From: Oscillospiraceae bacterium
GTDB taxonomy: Bacteria; Bacillota; Clostridia; Oscillospirales; Oscillospiraceae
NCBI GenBank assembly: GCA_902783825.1
Contig: CACZSJ010000239.1
Span: 1 to 5,066 of the forward strand
Length of the DNA stretch: 5,066 nt
Direction of reading: 5' to 3'
Shown: one piece after another, positions 1 through 5,066 of the stretch
How positions within the stretch are numbered: position 1 is the stretch's first letter
Layout: every line of letters begins with the position of its first letter
The notes under the pieces: model-generated
What the model saw: the letters and a program-made list of their open reading frames with translations, nothing else
What the model was told of the DNA's origin: nothing
Databases searched by the model: none
Made by a program: the position numbers and the translations under genes

Positions 1-504
1 CAGAATGATGTCCGTCTCCAGAATGGCCGTCACCGAAAAGGCCAGCTTGCTGTTCATGCCGCTGGAATAGGTGCGCACGGGCATATCAATAAACTTGCCC
101 AGCTCCGAAAAGTCGATGATGTCCTCCATCTTCTCCTCGATCTCCCCCCGGCTGAAGCCCAGCAGCATGCCGTTGAGGAGGATGTTCTCCCGCCCGGTGA
201 TTTCCGGCTGGAAGCCTGTGCCCAGGGAGAGCAGGGAGATGCTGTTGCCCTTCAGGTCGATGCTGCCCTCGTCGGGGGCGAAGACCCCTGCCAGGGTACG
301 CAGGAGGGTGCTCTTGCCGCTGCCGTTGCGACCCACGATGCCCATGACTTCTCCCCGCACCGCGTCAAAGGAGACGCCCTTCAGGGCCTCCACCACTTTC
401 CGCTCGCTCTTTTTGAATTGGAAAAAGGTTTGTTTGATGGAATAGGACTGCCTGCTCACATAGGACAGCTTCAGATCCCGTACTTCAATGGCGTTTTCCT
501 GCAT
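1..504 (-). CDS. ABC transporter ATP-binding protein, polysaccharide/teichoic acid exporter type (partial, C-terminus missing)
   Basis: This is the nucleotide-binding subunit that would hydrolyse ATP at the cytoplasmic face to drive export of a lipid-linked polysaccharide or teichoic-acid-like polymer through the permease encoded just upstream. The 168 visible residues contain a Walker A motif GRNGSGKST at residues 58-66, a Q-loop region GTGFQPEITGRENI at about 95-108, and the signature motif in the form TYSSGM at 145-150. The YSSGM variant in place of LSGGQ and the ELTGRENI-like Q-loop context are typical of the TagH/Wzt/RfbB group. The frame runs off the window just where Walker B would begin (LETDIIL at the end). 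The start ATG at 504 is supported by AAGGTGA seven bases upstream and overlaps the permease stop as TGATG, implying translational coupling. Family assignment is firm; the exported polymer is not known. A C-terminal substrate-binding extension, present in some Wzt proteins, cannot be judged. Confidence 0.93.
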   Translation of the reverse strand, partial: MQENAIEVRDLKLSYVSRQSYSIKQTFFQFKKSERKVVEALKGVSFDAVRGEVMGIVGRNGSGKSTLLRTLAGVFAPDEGSIDLKGNSISLLSLGTGFQPEITGRENILLNGMLLGFSRGEIEEKMEDIIDFSELGKFIDMPVRTYSSGMNSKLAFSVTAILETDIIL

Positions 505-1316
505 CAGATCACCTTAACATATCCGTTTTCGTTCTTGTAGACCACCCGCACCGACAGCACGGCCAGCAGCAGCGCCAGTCCGATCCAGGCGTAGAGCAGA
601 CCCCAGTGGGTGATCCGCCCGTACAGCAGGGCGTAGCGGGCCTGGGTAATGTAGGCGGCCATGGGGTTGATGCGCAGCACCCAGTAATTGTAGGGCACGG
701 GGATCCGCTTTTCGATGTCGTAAAAGATACCGGTGCAGTAGAACACCAGCCGCAGCACGATGTTGATGATGTTGGGCAGGTCCTGGATGTACACGCCGAA
801 ATGCATCACCAGATTCCCCACCGCGAAGGTCAGCATAAACATGCCCAGCAGCACCGGCACGATGAACAGCGTGTCCCAGGTCAGCGGCGTGCGGTACACG
901 ATCATCATCACCGCCACCACGCCGAAGGAAATGCCCATCTTGATGGCGTTGACGATCATATCCGACAGGATCAGAATGAACTTGGGGATGTAAACCTTGC
1001 TGACGATGTTCTTGTTGTTTTTGACCATCCTCACGCTGTGGGTCACCACCCGGCTGAAGAAGTCCCACATGGTCAGGCCGATGAACACATAGATGGGAAA
1101 AAAGGGCTCGGAAGCCTGGAAGATCACCCCGAAGATCAGCGTGTAAATGATCATGAAGCTGATGGGGTTAAGGATCCACCACAGCCAGTTGAGGTAGGAG
1201 CCCGCCACCTCCGCCTTCAAGCTCGCCCGGGCGGAATGCACCGCGTAGGGCCAGTATTTTCGAATGTCCCGCACAAAGCGGACCTGGTTGATGGAACTGA
1301 TGAATCGTCGGAACAT
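504..1316 (-). CDS. ABC-2 type permease of polysaccharide/teichoic acid exporter (TagG/Wzm-like)
   Basis: A 270-residue integral membrane protein, the usual length for this family, that would form the channel of the exporter with the ATPase encoded immediately downstream. The N-terminus holds an amphipathic stretch followed by LKAEVAGSYLNWLWWILNP (about residues 33-51), which resembles the conserved 'LK..y..S.LG..W.vlnP' region of TagG/Wzm permeases. About six hydrophobic segments follow, near residues 43-66, 73-92, 112-140, 147-172, 182-200 and 236-258, and the DLPNIINIVLR..F..TGIFY stretch before the fifth segment is also typical. The frame is open to an ATG at 1403, but I chose the ATG at 1316 because AGGAGA lies eight bases before it and because a candidate promoter (1375-1403) overlaps the longer version; an ATG at 1343 has only a weak site. 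The stop overlaps the ATPase start by one base. Substrate is unknown; no glycosyltransferase or ligase genes are visible to narrow it. Confidence 0.93.
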   Translation of the reverse strand: MFRRFISSINQVRFVRDIRKYWPYAVHSARASLKAEVAGSYLNWLWWILNPISFMIIYTLIFGVIFQASEPFFPIYVFIGLTMWDFFSRVVTHSVRMVKNNKNIVSKVYIPKFILILSDMIVNAIKMGISFGVVAVMMIVYRTPLTWDTLFIVPVLLGMFMLTFAVGNLVMHFGVYIQDLPNIINIVLRLVFYCTGIFYDIEKRIPVPYNYWVLRINPMAAYITQARYALLYGRITHWGLLYAWIGLALLLAVLSVRVVYKNENGYVKVI

Positions 1317-1329
1317 GCCTGTTCTCTCC
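1317..1329 (-). promoter_or_regulatory. Ribosome binding site deciding the permease start
   Basis: Reading the minus strand, GCAGGAGAGAACAGGC precedes the ATG at 1316, with AGGAGA eight bases from it. The other in-frame ATGs, at 1343 and 1403, lack a comparable site, so this decides the start. Confidence 0.8.
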
Positions 1330-1374
1330 TGCAATCGCGTCATATCCCTGAGGGCAAAACTCTCATACCGTAGT

Positions 1375-1403
1375 AGAATAGCACAGTTTTCCCCAAAAAA
1401 CAA
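1375..1403 (-). promoter_or_regulatory. Candidate sigma-A promoter for the exporter genes
   Basis: On the minus strand TTGTTT (1398-1403) and TATTCT (1375-1380) are separated by exactly 17 bases, and a TG dinucleotide one base before the -10 makes it an extended -10 element. The match is moderate (3 of 6 and 4 of 6), but it sits between the upstream terminator and the chosen start and would give a 5' leader of roughly 50 bases. It would drive permease and ATPase together. Confidence 0.5.
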
Positions 1404-1439
1404 GCCTTATCTGCCAGCCCCTCCCCTGGGGCGTTGCGC

Positions 1440-1470
1440 AAAAAACCGGGACCTCGTACGAGGTCCCGGT
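1440..1470 (-). terminator. Rho-independent terminator of the repeat-protein gene
   Basis: Positions 1445-1470 are a perfect 26-base palindrome (half-site ACCGGGACCTCGT), giving a GC-rich stem of about 11 pairs with a GTAC tip. On the minus strand it is followed directly by six T (1445 down to 1440) and lies 22 bases after the stop codon of the repeat-protein gene. On the plus strand it is followed by CCTGC rather than T, so it works in one direction only. It separates the repeat-protein transcript from the exporter genes. Confidence 0.93.
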
Positions 1471-1491
1471 CCTGCTTTTGCCAATAGGTTT

Positions 1492-4014
1492 TTACTTGGT
1501 GTAGCTCACGCCCGGCGTCTGATACCAGCTGAGCATGGAGGAGCCGTCGCTGTTGCAGACGCGGACCGTGTAGAAGTACTTCACGCCGCTCTTGGCAGTC
1601 TTGTCGGTGTAGGTCAGCGCGGCGGTAATGCCCAGGCGACCCCAGCTGCCGGTCTCGGTCTTGCGATACACGGCGTAGTACGTGGCGCCGGACACCGCGT
1701 TCCACTTGACCTGTCCGCCGTTGGCGTTGATCAGCGCAGGCGCGGCCAGGAAGTTGACGCTCTTGCCCGCAGCTTCAAAGCCGCTGCAGTAGTTGCCGCT
1801 GCGCACACAGCGGATGGTGTAGGTGTTCTTCTTGCCGGATACGGCGGTGTTGTCGGTGTAGCTGGTGCCGTTGACGTCAACCAGCTTCACGTAGTCGCCG
1901 TTGCCCAGCTTCCGGTACACCCGGTAGGTGCTGATTCCGTCCACCGGATTCCACTTGATGGTGATGCCGTTGGCGGAGCTGACGGCGGCGGAGATCATCT
2001 TCGGAGTGCTGTAGTAGGTGATCTTCACGCCGGTGTTATCGTAGCTGCTCATCTCCGCGCCGTTGACCACGCAGGACACCGCGTAGCGATAGGTTCCCGT
2101 GGACTGCACGGTGGCGTCCGTGTAGCTGGTGCCGGACACCGCGTTGGCGATCACGCTCCAGCTGCCGTTGCCGGTCTTGCGGTAGACCCGGTAGGTGGAA
2201 ACGCCGTCCACCGGGTTCCAGGTGACCTTCACGCCGCCGTTAATGTTCTCGGCCTTCTTCATCACAGGCGTGCCGTAGTAGGTCACGCTCAGGCCGGTCT
2301 CGTTCTTTTCGCTGGTGTCGCTGGAGCCGTCAGAGCAGGCGACCGTGTAGCTGTACTTGCCGCCCACCACAGCCGTGGTGTCCGTGTAACGGCATACGCC
2401 GTCCACTGTGGTCACCGAGCCGGTGTAGATCTTGGTCCAGCTGGTCTTGGAGGTGTCGCGGCGATACACCGCGTATTTGCTCACGCCCTCCACGGCCTGC
2501 CAGTTCACCTGAATGCCGCCGCTCACGGCGCTGACGCCGGTGAGCAGGGGCTGGTCATGGAAGGTCTCGCTGTAGCCGGTGCTGACCGCGGAGACGCCCG
2601 GGGTCTCATACCAGCTGACCAAATTGCCGTTCTGGACGCAGCGCACCGTATAGGTGGCCTCTACGCCGGAAGGCACGTTGGTATCCAAATAGTTCAGGCT
2701 GCTCACGTCGCCCTGCACCATCCAGCTGCCGGGGGCGATCTTGCGGTACACACGGTAGGTGGAAATGCCTTCCACAGCCTCCCAGGTCACCCGGATGCCG
2801 GTGCCGGTATCGGTGGCGTCCACCAGGGTGGGCGCGGCATAGAAGGTGATGGACTTGCCATTGCCGTCAAAGGTGCCTACAACCTTGCCGGAGCTGTCCA
2901 GGGCCTTGACCCGGTAGGTATAGCCCTTGCCCGAAATCACGCTGGTATCCACCCAGCTGGTTCCGGTCTTGTCGCCCTTGTTGACCCAACTGCCGTCGCC
3001 GGTCTTCCGTTCCACCCGGTACTTGGCCGCACCCGGCACAGAGTTCCACTTGACCGTGACGCCGTTGGCGCCGTTGCTCAGGCTGGACACGGCTGCCTTG
3101 CCGGCAAACTTGGCGCTGACGCCGGGACTCTCATGGCCGCTGAGCAGCTTGCTGCCGTCTGCGGAGCAAACGCGCACCGTGTAGTAGTACAGGGTGTTGG
3201 TCTTGACATTCTTGTCGGTGTAACTGGTCTCGGTGGTGGTACCCAAACGGCTCCAGTTTCCGCCCTCGACCTTCCGGTACACCATGTAGTTGGACGCGCC
3301 GGACACGGCGTTCCACTTCACCACGATGCCGTTGCTGCCAGCCGCGGCGCTGACCATGTGCGGCGTGCCGCTGGGCACAAAGGTGGCGCTGACGCCAGGG
3401 CTCTCATGGCCGCTGACCAGATTGCCGCTGCTGTTGAGGCAACGGACGGTGTAGTAGTATGTGGTGCCGTTCTTGGCGCTGGTATCGGTATAGCTGATGC
3501 CGGTGGCGACAGCCAGACGGCCCCAGCTTCCGCCTTCGGTCTTCCGATAGACCTGGTACTTGCTGGCGCCTTCCACGGCAATCCAGGTAACCTTGATGCC
3601 GTTGCCGGCAGAGCTGGCGCTCTTCATCTTAGGCGCCGACAGGACCGAGGAGCTCCACGTGGCGCTGACGCCGGGGCTCTCATGGCCGCTGACCAGATTG
3701 CCGCTGCCATCCAGGCAACGTGCGGTGTAGTAGTACAGCACGCCGTCCTTGGCGCTGGTATCGGTATAGCTGGTGGAGCCGGTGGTGGCCAGACGGCCCC
3801 AGCTTCCGCTGGCAGTCTTCCGATAGACCTGGTAGCTGCTGGCGCCGGATACGGCGTTCCACTTCACGGTAATGCCGTTGGCACCTGCGCTGGCGCTGGT
3901 CATGTGGGGCTTAGCCAGATCCGCAAACGCGAAGCTGGGCAGCAGCGTCACGAACATGACAAGGCACAAAAGCAAGGCCAGTCCTCTTTTTCTCAAGGTT
4001 TTCTTGTTCATCAT
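1492..4014 (-). CDS. Secreted protein made of nine tandem fibronectin type III-like domains
   Basis: An 840-residue exported protein with no recognisable enzyme domain; a structural, adhesive or matrix role outside the cell is inference. Residues 1-31 are a Sec signal peptide: basic start (MMNKKTLRKR), hydrophobic core (LALLLCLVMFVTLLP) and a likely cut after AFA at 31. The cysteine in the core is not a lipobox because the residue before it is Leu. Nine domains of about 88 residues follow at roughly 34-120, 125-212, 215-303, 304-391, 392-479, 480-579, 580-667, 668-755 and 756-840. Each has the core GI.VKWNAV.G.S.Y.VYRK...GSW, then SYTDT, then YTVRC, and most end with a GHESPGVSA or WYETPGVSA-like strand. 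No LPXTG sorting signal, SLH, LysM, choline-binding or dockerin module is seen. The frame is open to an ATG at 4092, but the ATG at 4014 has GGAG eight bases upstream and places the signal peptide at the N-terminus; the adjacent ATG at 4011 is possible. The gene has its own promoter and terminator. Confidence 0.92.
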   Translation of the reverse strand: MMNKKTLRKRGLALLLCLVMFVTLLPSFAFADLAKPHMTSASAGANGITVKWNAVSGASSYQVYRKTASGSWGRLATTGSTSYTDTSAKDGVLYYYTARCLDGSGNLVSGHESPGVSATWSSSVLSAPKMKSASSAGNGIKVTWIAVEGASKYQVYRKTEGGSWGRLAVATGISYTDTSAKNGTTYYYTVRCLNSSGNLVSGHESPGVSATFVPSGTPHMVSAAAGSNGIVVKWNAVSGASNYMVYRKVEGGNWSRLGTTTETSYTDKNVKTNTLYYYTVRVCSADGSKLLSGHESPGVSAKFAGKAAVSSLSNGANGVTVKWNSVPGAAKYRVERKTGDGSWVNKGDKTGTSWVDTSVISGKGYTYRVKALDSSGKVVGTFDGNGKSITFYAAPTLVDATDTGTGIRVTWEAVEGISTYRVYRKIAPGSWMVQGDVSSLNYLDTNVPSGVEATYTVRCVQNGNLVSWYETPGVSAVSTGYSETFHDQPLLTGVSAVSGGIQVNWQAVEGVSKYAVYRRDTSKTSWTKIYTGSVTTVDGVCRYTDTTAVVGGKYSYTVACSDGSSDTSEKNETGLSVTYYGTPVMKKAENINGGVKVTWNPVDGVSTYRVYRKTGNGSWSVIANAVSGTSYTDATVQSTGTYRYAVSCVVNGAEMSSYDNTGVKITYYSTPKMISAAVSSANGITIKWNPVDGISTYRVYRKLGNGDYVKLVDVNGTSYTDNTAVSGKKNTYTIRCVRSGNYCSGFEAAGKSVNFLAAPALINANGGQVKWNAVSGATYYAVYRKTETGSWGRLGITAALTYTDKTAKSGVKYFYTVRVCNSDGSSMLSWYQTPGVSYTK
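1495..3915 (-). repeat. Nine-unit tandem protein-coding repeat (fibronectin III-like units)
   Basis: Unit boundaries estimated from the translation, in gene order, are 3915-3655, 3642-3379, 3372-3106, 3105-2842, 2841-2578, 2577-2278, 2277-2014, 2013-1750 and 1749-1495. The period is about 264-276 bases. Units 1 to 3 are the most alike; unit 4 is the most divergent and lacks the common cysteine; unit 6 is the longest (about 100 residues); unit 9 has a shortened first strand (NANGGQVKWNAV, lacking several residues present in the other units). Confidence 0.88.
3383..3706. repeat. Near-identical 48-base direct repeat copies in units 1 and 2
   Basis: The 48 bases at 3383-3430 and at 3659-3706 are the same apart from one base and are spaced 276 bases apart, the length of one unit plus linker. 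They encode the SGNLVSGHESPGVSAT end of domains 2 and 1. Similarity continues beyond them, for example GGTATCGGTATAGCT occurs in both units at the same offset. This identity at DNA level points to recent duplication or gene conversion rather than protein-level conservation alone. Confidence 0.85.
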
Positions 4015-4053
4015 GACGTTCACTCCATTCTCATTGATGCAAATGCTGGAAAG

Positions 4054-4065
4054 ATACGAACGTAT
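4054..4065. promoter_or_regulatory. 12-bp palindrome at the predicted start site, possible operator
   Basis: ATACG-AA-CGTAT is a perfect inverted repeat with 5-base arms. It overlaps the end of the -10 box and covers the predicted transcription start of the repeat-protein gene, a position where a bound repressor would block initiation. The sequence is short enough to occur by chance and I do not recognise a known regulator for it. Confidence 0.35.
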
Positions 4066-4092
4066 TATATCGCAAACTCTTGTAAATTTCAA
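4064..4092 (-). promoter_or_regulatory. Strong sigma-A promoter of the repeat-protein gene
   Basis: On the minus strand TTGAAA (4087-4092, 5 of 6 to consensus) and a perfect TATAAT (4064-4069) are separated by exactly 17 bases in an AT-rich stretch. Predicted transcription start is near 4057, giving a leader of about 43 bases before the ATG at 4014, with GGAG at a normal distance from it. Confidence 0.85.
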
Positions 4093-4113
4093 TAGTTATT
4101 TTGTAACTAAATT

Positions 4114-4175
4114 GCGTTTTTTGCAATGCGCGGCCGGATTTCCCCGCGCCGCCATGGAAATCCGGCAAAAAACGC
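4114..4175. repeat. Large interrupted inverted repeat in the divergent intergenic region
   Basis: The inner arms GCCGGATTTCC (4133-4143) and GGAAATCCGGC (4156-4166) match perfectly around a 12-base loop. Outer arms GCGTTTTTT (4114-4122) and AAAAAACGC (4167-4175) extend the pairing, with a 10-base bulge (4123-4132) on the left only. Total pairing is 20 bp. The tract order T6-stem-A6 is the reverse of a bidirectional terminator, so neither strand would give a stem followed by T. It lies upstream of both divergent promoters. Confidence 0.75.
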
Positions 4176-4225
4176 CTGAACGCCTTTCTTTTCTCTCCTC
4201 ACGGTGGAAAAGGCGCCGCGAAAAT

Positions 4226-4239
4226 GGGGAGGCTTCCCC
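4226..4239. repeat. Small hairpin GGGGA/TCCCC
   Basis: GGGGA (4226-4230) and TCCCC (4235-4239) pair around a four-base loop, about 40 bases upstream of the -35 box of the plus-strand gene. No T tract follows. Function is unknown; it may simply reflect local GC richness. Confidence 0.4.
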
Positions 4240-4281
4240 GGCTGCCCTTCCGCCGCTCCGCGCTTTCGTGTTATATTCTAC

Positions 4282-4310
4282 TTGTAATTCATGGCGAACC
4301 CTTGTATAAT
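4282..4310 (+). promoter_or_regulatory. Sigma-A promoter of the acyltransferase-like gene
   Basis: TTGTAA (4282-4287, 4 of 6) and a perfect TATAAT (4305-4310) are separated by exactly 17 bases. Predicted start is near 4317, giving a leader of about 34 bases. An AGAGAGGG ribosome site ending six bases before the ATG at 4351 follows. Confidence 0.82.
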
Positions 4311-4350
4311 ACAAATACTTAAAAGACTGGAAGCAAAGAGAGGGTGCCCT

Positions 4351-5066
4351 ATGAGTAAATACAGACGCCGCTTCGGCGACCGGAAGGACGGCAGGCTGCT
4401 GCGTTCCATCCCGCCCTTCAGCAAGTTCATTCCCTATATCATGCCCCAGCGCAACGACCGCTCCATCCATTATGAAGAGAGTTTTGAGATCACCGATGTG
4501 GATCGTCGTCTGCGAGCCATGCGGGTAGACGGCTACAAGGGCATCGGTATGCTGCATTTCATCATCGCCGTCTACATCCGCTGTATCGCCATGCTTCCCG
4601 CCGCCAACCGCTTCGTGGTGGGCCGGCGGATCTACAGCCGGGACGACATCGAGGTCGTCATGGCCGTGCGCCGCAGCACCAACGTGGATGAGACGGAGAC
4701 CACCATCAAGGTGAAGTTTGAGCCCACGGATACCATCTTTGACGTCTTCCGGAAGATGAACGCCAAGATCGACGAGATCAAGACCTCGGACGAAAACAAC
4801 AACACCGAGGACGTGGCGGAAGCCTTCAGCAAGCTGCCCCGCTTCCTGATCCGCTTCGCCATCATGATCCTGCGTGTGCTGGACTATTTTGGGCTCCTGC
4901 CCCAGTCCCTGGTGGACGCCAGCCCCTTCCACGGCTCCATGATCATCACGGATCTGGGCTCCTTGCGCATCGGCCCGATTTACCATCACATTTATAACTT
5001 CGGCACCCTGCCGGTGTTCATCGCCTTCGGCGCCAAGCGCCACGCCTACGAGCTGGACCGTCACGG
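4351..5066 (+). CDS. Stand-alone 2-oxoacid dehydrogenase E2-type acyltransferase-like protein (partial, C-terminus missing)
   Basis: The 238 visible residues resemble the catalytic domain of E2 acyltransferases (chloramphenicol-acetyltransferase fold). Supporting stretches are IHYEESFEITDVDRRL (39-54), a long helix KGIGMLHFIIAVYIRCIAMLP (63-83), NRFVVGRRIYSRDDIEVVMAVRR (86-108), and MIITDLGSLRIGP followed by GTLPVFIAFGAKR (197-209, 218-230), which matches the 'tiSNLG..G...p...ailavG' segment of E2 proteins. The N-terminus is only about 35 residues before the domain and basic (MSKYRRRFGDRKDGR), so there is no lipoyl domain and no peripheral E1/E3-binding domain. The catalytic HR..DG motif would lie just past the window edge and cannot be checked. 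The ATG is supported by AGAGAGGG six bases upstream. In E2 enzymes this domain moves acyl groups between lipoyl and CoA; without a lipoyl domain here, the real substrate is unknown. No E1 or E3 genes are visible. Cytoplasmic location is likely, as no signal peptide is seen. Confidence 0.78.
   Translation, partial: MSKYRRRFGDRKDGRLLRSIPPFSKFIPYIMPQRNDRSIHYEESFEITDVDRRLRAMRVDGYKGIGMLHFIIAVYIRCIAMLPAANRFVVGRRIYSRDDIEVVMAVRRSTNVDETETTIKVKFEPTDTIFDVFRKMNAKIDEIKTSDENNNTEDVAEAFSKLPRFLIRFAIMILRVLDYFGLLPQSLVDASPFHGSMIITDLGSLRIGPIYHHIYNFGTLPVFIAFGAKRHAYELDRH

Larger units (their letters stand above)
4015..4350. other. 336-bp divergent intergenic region
   Basis: This gap separates the start codons of the repeat-protein gene (minus) and the acyltransferase-like gene (plus). 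It contains one promoter for each, with about 190 bases between the two -35 boxes. The part near the repeat-protein gene is AT-rich; the middle (about 4127-4268) is GC-rich and holds the interrupted inverted repeat, an 18-base pyrimidine run at 4183-4200 and the small hairpin at 4226-4239. I see no convincing gene in it. Confidence 0.7.

Noticed and set aside
606..1373. A 255-codon plus-strand frame opposite the permease
   Set aside because: His/Asp/Val-rich shadow in register with a clear membrane protein gene on the other strand.
1495..3915. The regular repeats as a CRISPR array
   Set aside because: The units are about 264-276 bases, coding and diverged, with no short identical repeats separated by unique spacers.
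3961..3980. Lipoprotein signal in the repeat protein because of a cysteine in its signal peptide
   Set aside because: The residues before the cysteine are LLL, not a lipobox with Gly, Ala or Ser before Cys, and a long hydrophobic stretch and an AFA cleavage site follow.
1264..4095. A 943-codon plus-strand open frame that could be taken as a huge Ala/His/Gly/Val-rich protein
   Set aside because: It lies in codon register opposite the repeat-protein gene, its composition is that of antisense GC-rich code, its apparent repeats mirror the FN3 units, and it has no suitable promoter or ribosome site. It also runs through the permease start, the terminator and the repeat gene promoter.
4096..4155. 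A 19-residue minus-strand peptide starting at 4155, downstream of a purine-rich run
   Set aside because: The purine run (4183-4200) is nearly 30 bases from the ATG, too far for a ribosome site, and the peptide overlaps the hairpin with no other support.
4114..4175. The intergenic hairpin as a bidirectional terminator
   Set aside because: The T tract precedes and the A tract follows the stem on both strands, the opposite of what termination needs, and no gene reads into it.
4096..5064. A 322-codon minus-strand open frame opposite the acyltransferase-like gene
   Set aside because: Same register shadow effect; it crosses the plus-strand promoter and the plus-strand gene has a good start, ribosome site and recognisable domain.

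Overview
The window reads as a chromosomal segment of a GC-rich, low-complexity-free Firmicute, most likely a gut-type clostridium (Oscillospiraceae/Lachnospiraceae-like). Three things suggest this: strong Shine-Dalgarno sites and sigma-A-like promoters with 17-bp spacers, a long secreted protein made only of fibronectin-III-like repeats, and a stand-alone lipoyl-free E2-type acyltransferase. This taxonomic guess is inference from style, not from a marker gene.

Layout. Positions 1-1316 (minus strand) hold a two-gene unit for an ABC-2 type glycan/teichoic-acid exporter of the TagGH/Wzm-Wzt kind: a complete 270-aa permease, then an ATPase cut by the window edge, joined by a TGATG stop/start overlap. 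A candidate promoter lies in the 175-bp gap at 1317-1491, next to a strong Rho-independent terminator that ends the upstream gene. Positions 1492-4014 (minus strand) hold one 840-aa exported protein: a signal peptide followed by nine tandem fibronectin-III-like domains that run to the last residue, with no recognisable anchor or catalytic domain. A 336-bp divergent intergenic region (4015-4350) holds two good promoters facing away from each other, a 12-bp palindrome at the predicted start site of the repeat-protein gene, and a large interrupted hairpin in the middle. Positions 4351 to the end (plus strand) hold the first 238 residues of a CAT/E2-fold acyltransferase-like protein without a lipoyl domain.

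How they may work together. The exporter and the repeat protein both point to the cell envelope: one would move a polysaccharide or teichoic-acid-like polymer across the membrane, the other is an extracellular scaffold or adhesin-like protein. They have separate promoters and a terminator between them, so they are neighbours rather than one operon. The acyltransferase-like gene is transcribed divergently and its link to either is unknown. Very long open frames opposite each gene, the largest 943 codons, are antisense shadows produced by codon choice. I do not see a clearly new defence or mobile system here; the best leads are the anchorless repeat protein with its single-cysteine-per-domain pattern, the hairpin in the divergent promoter region, and the lipoyl-free acyltransferase.
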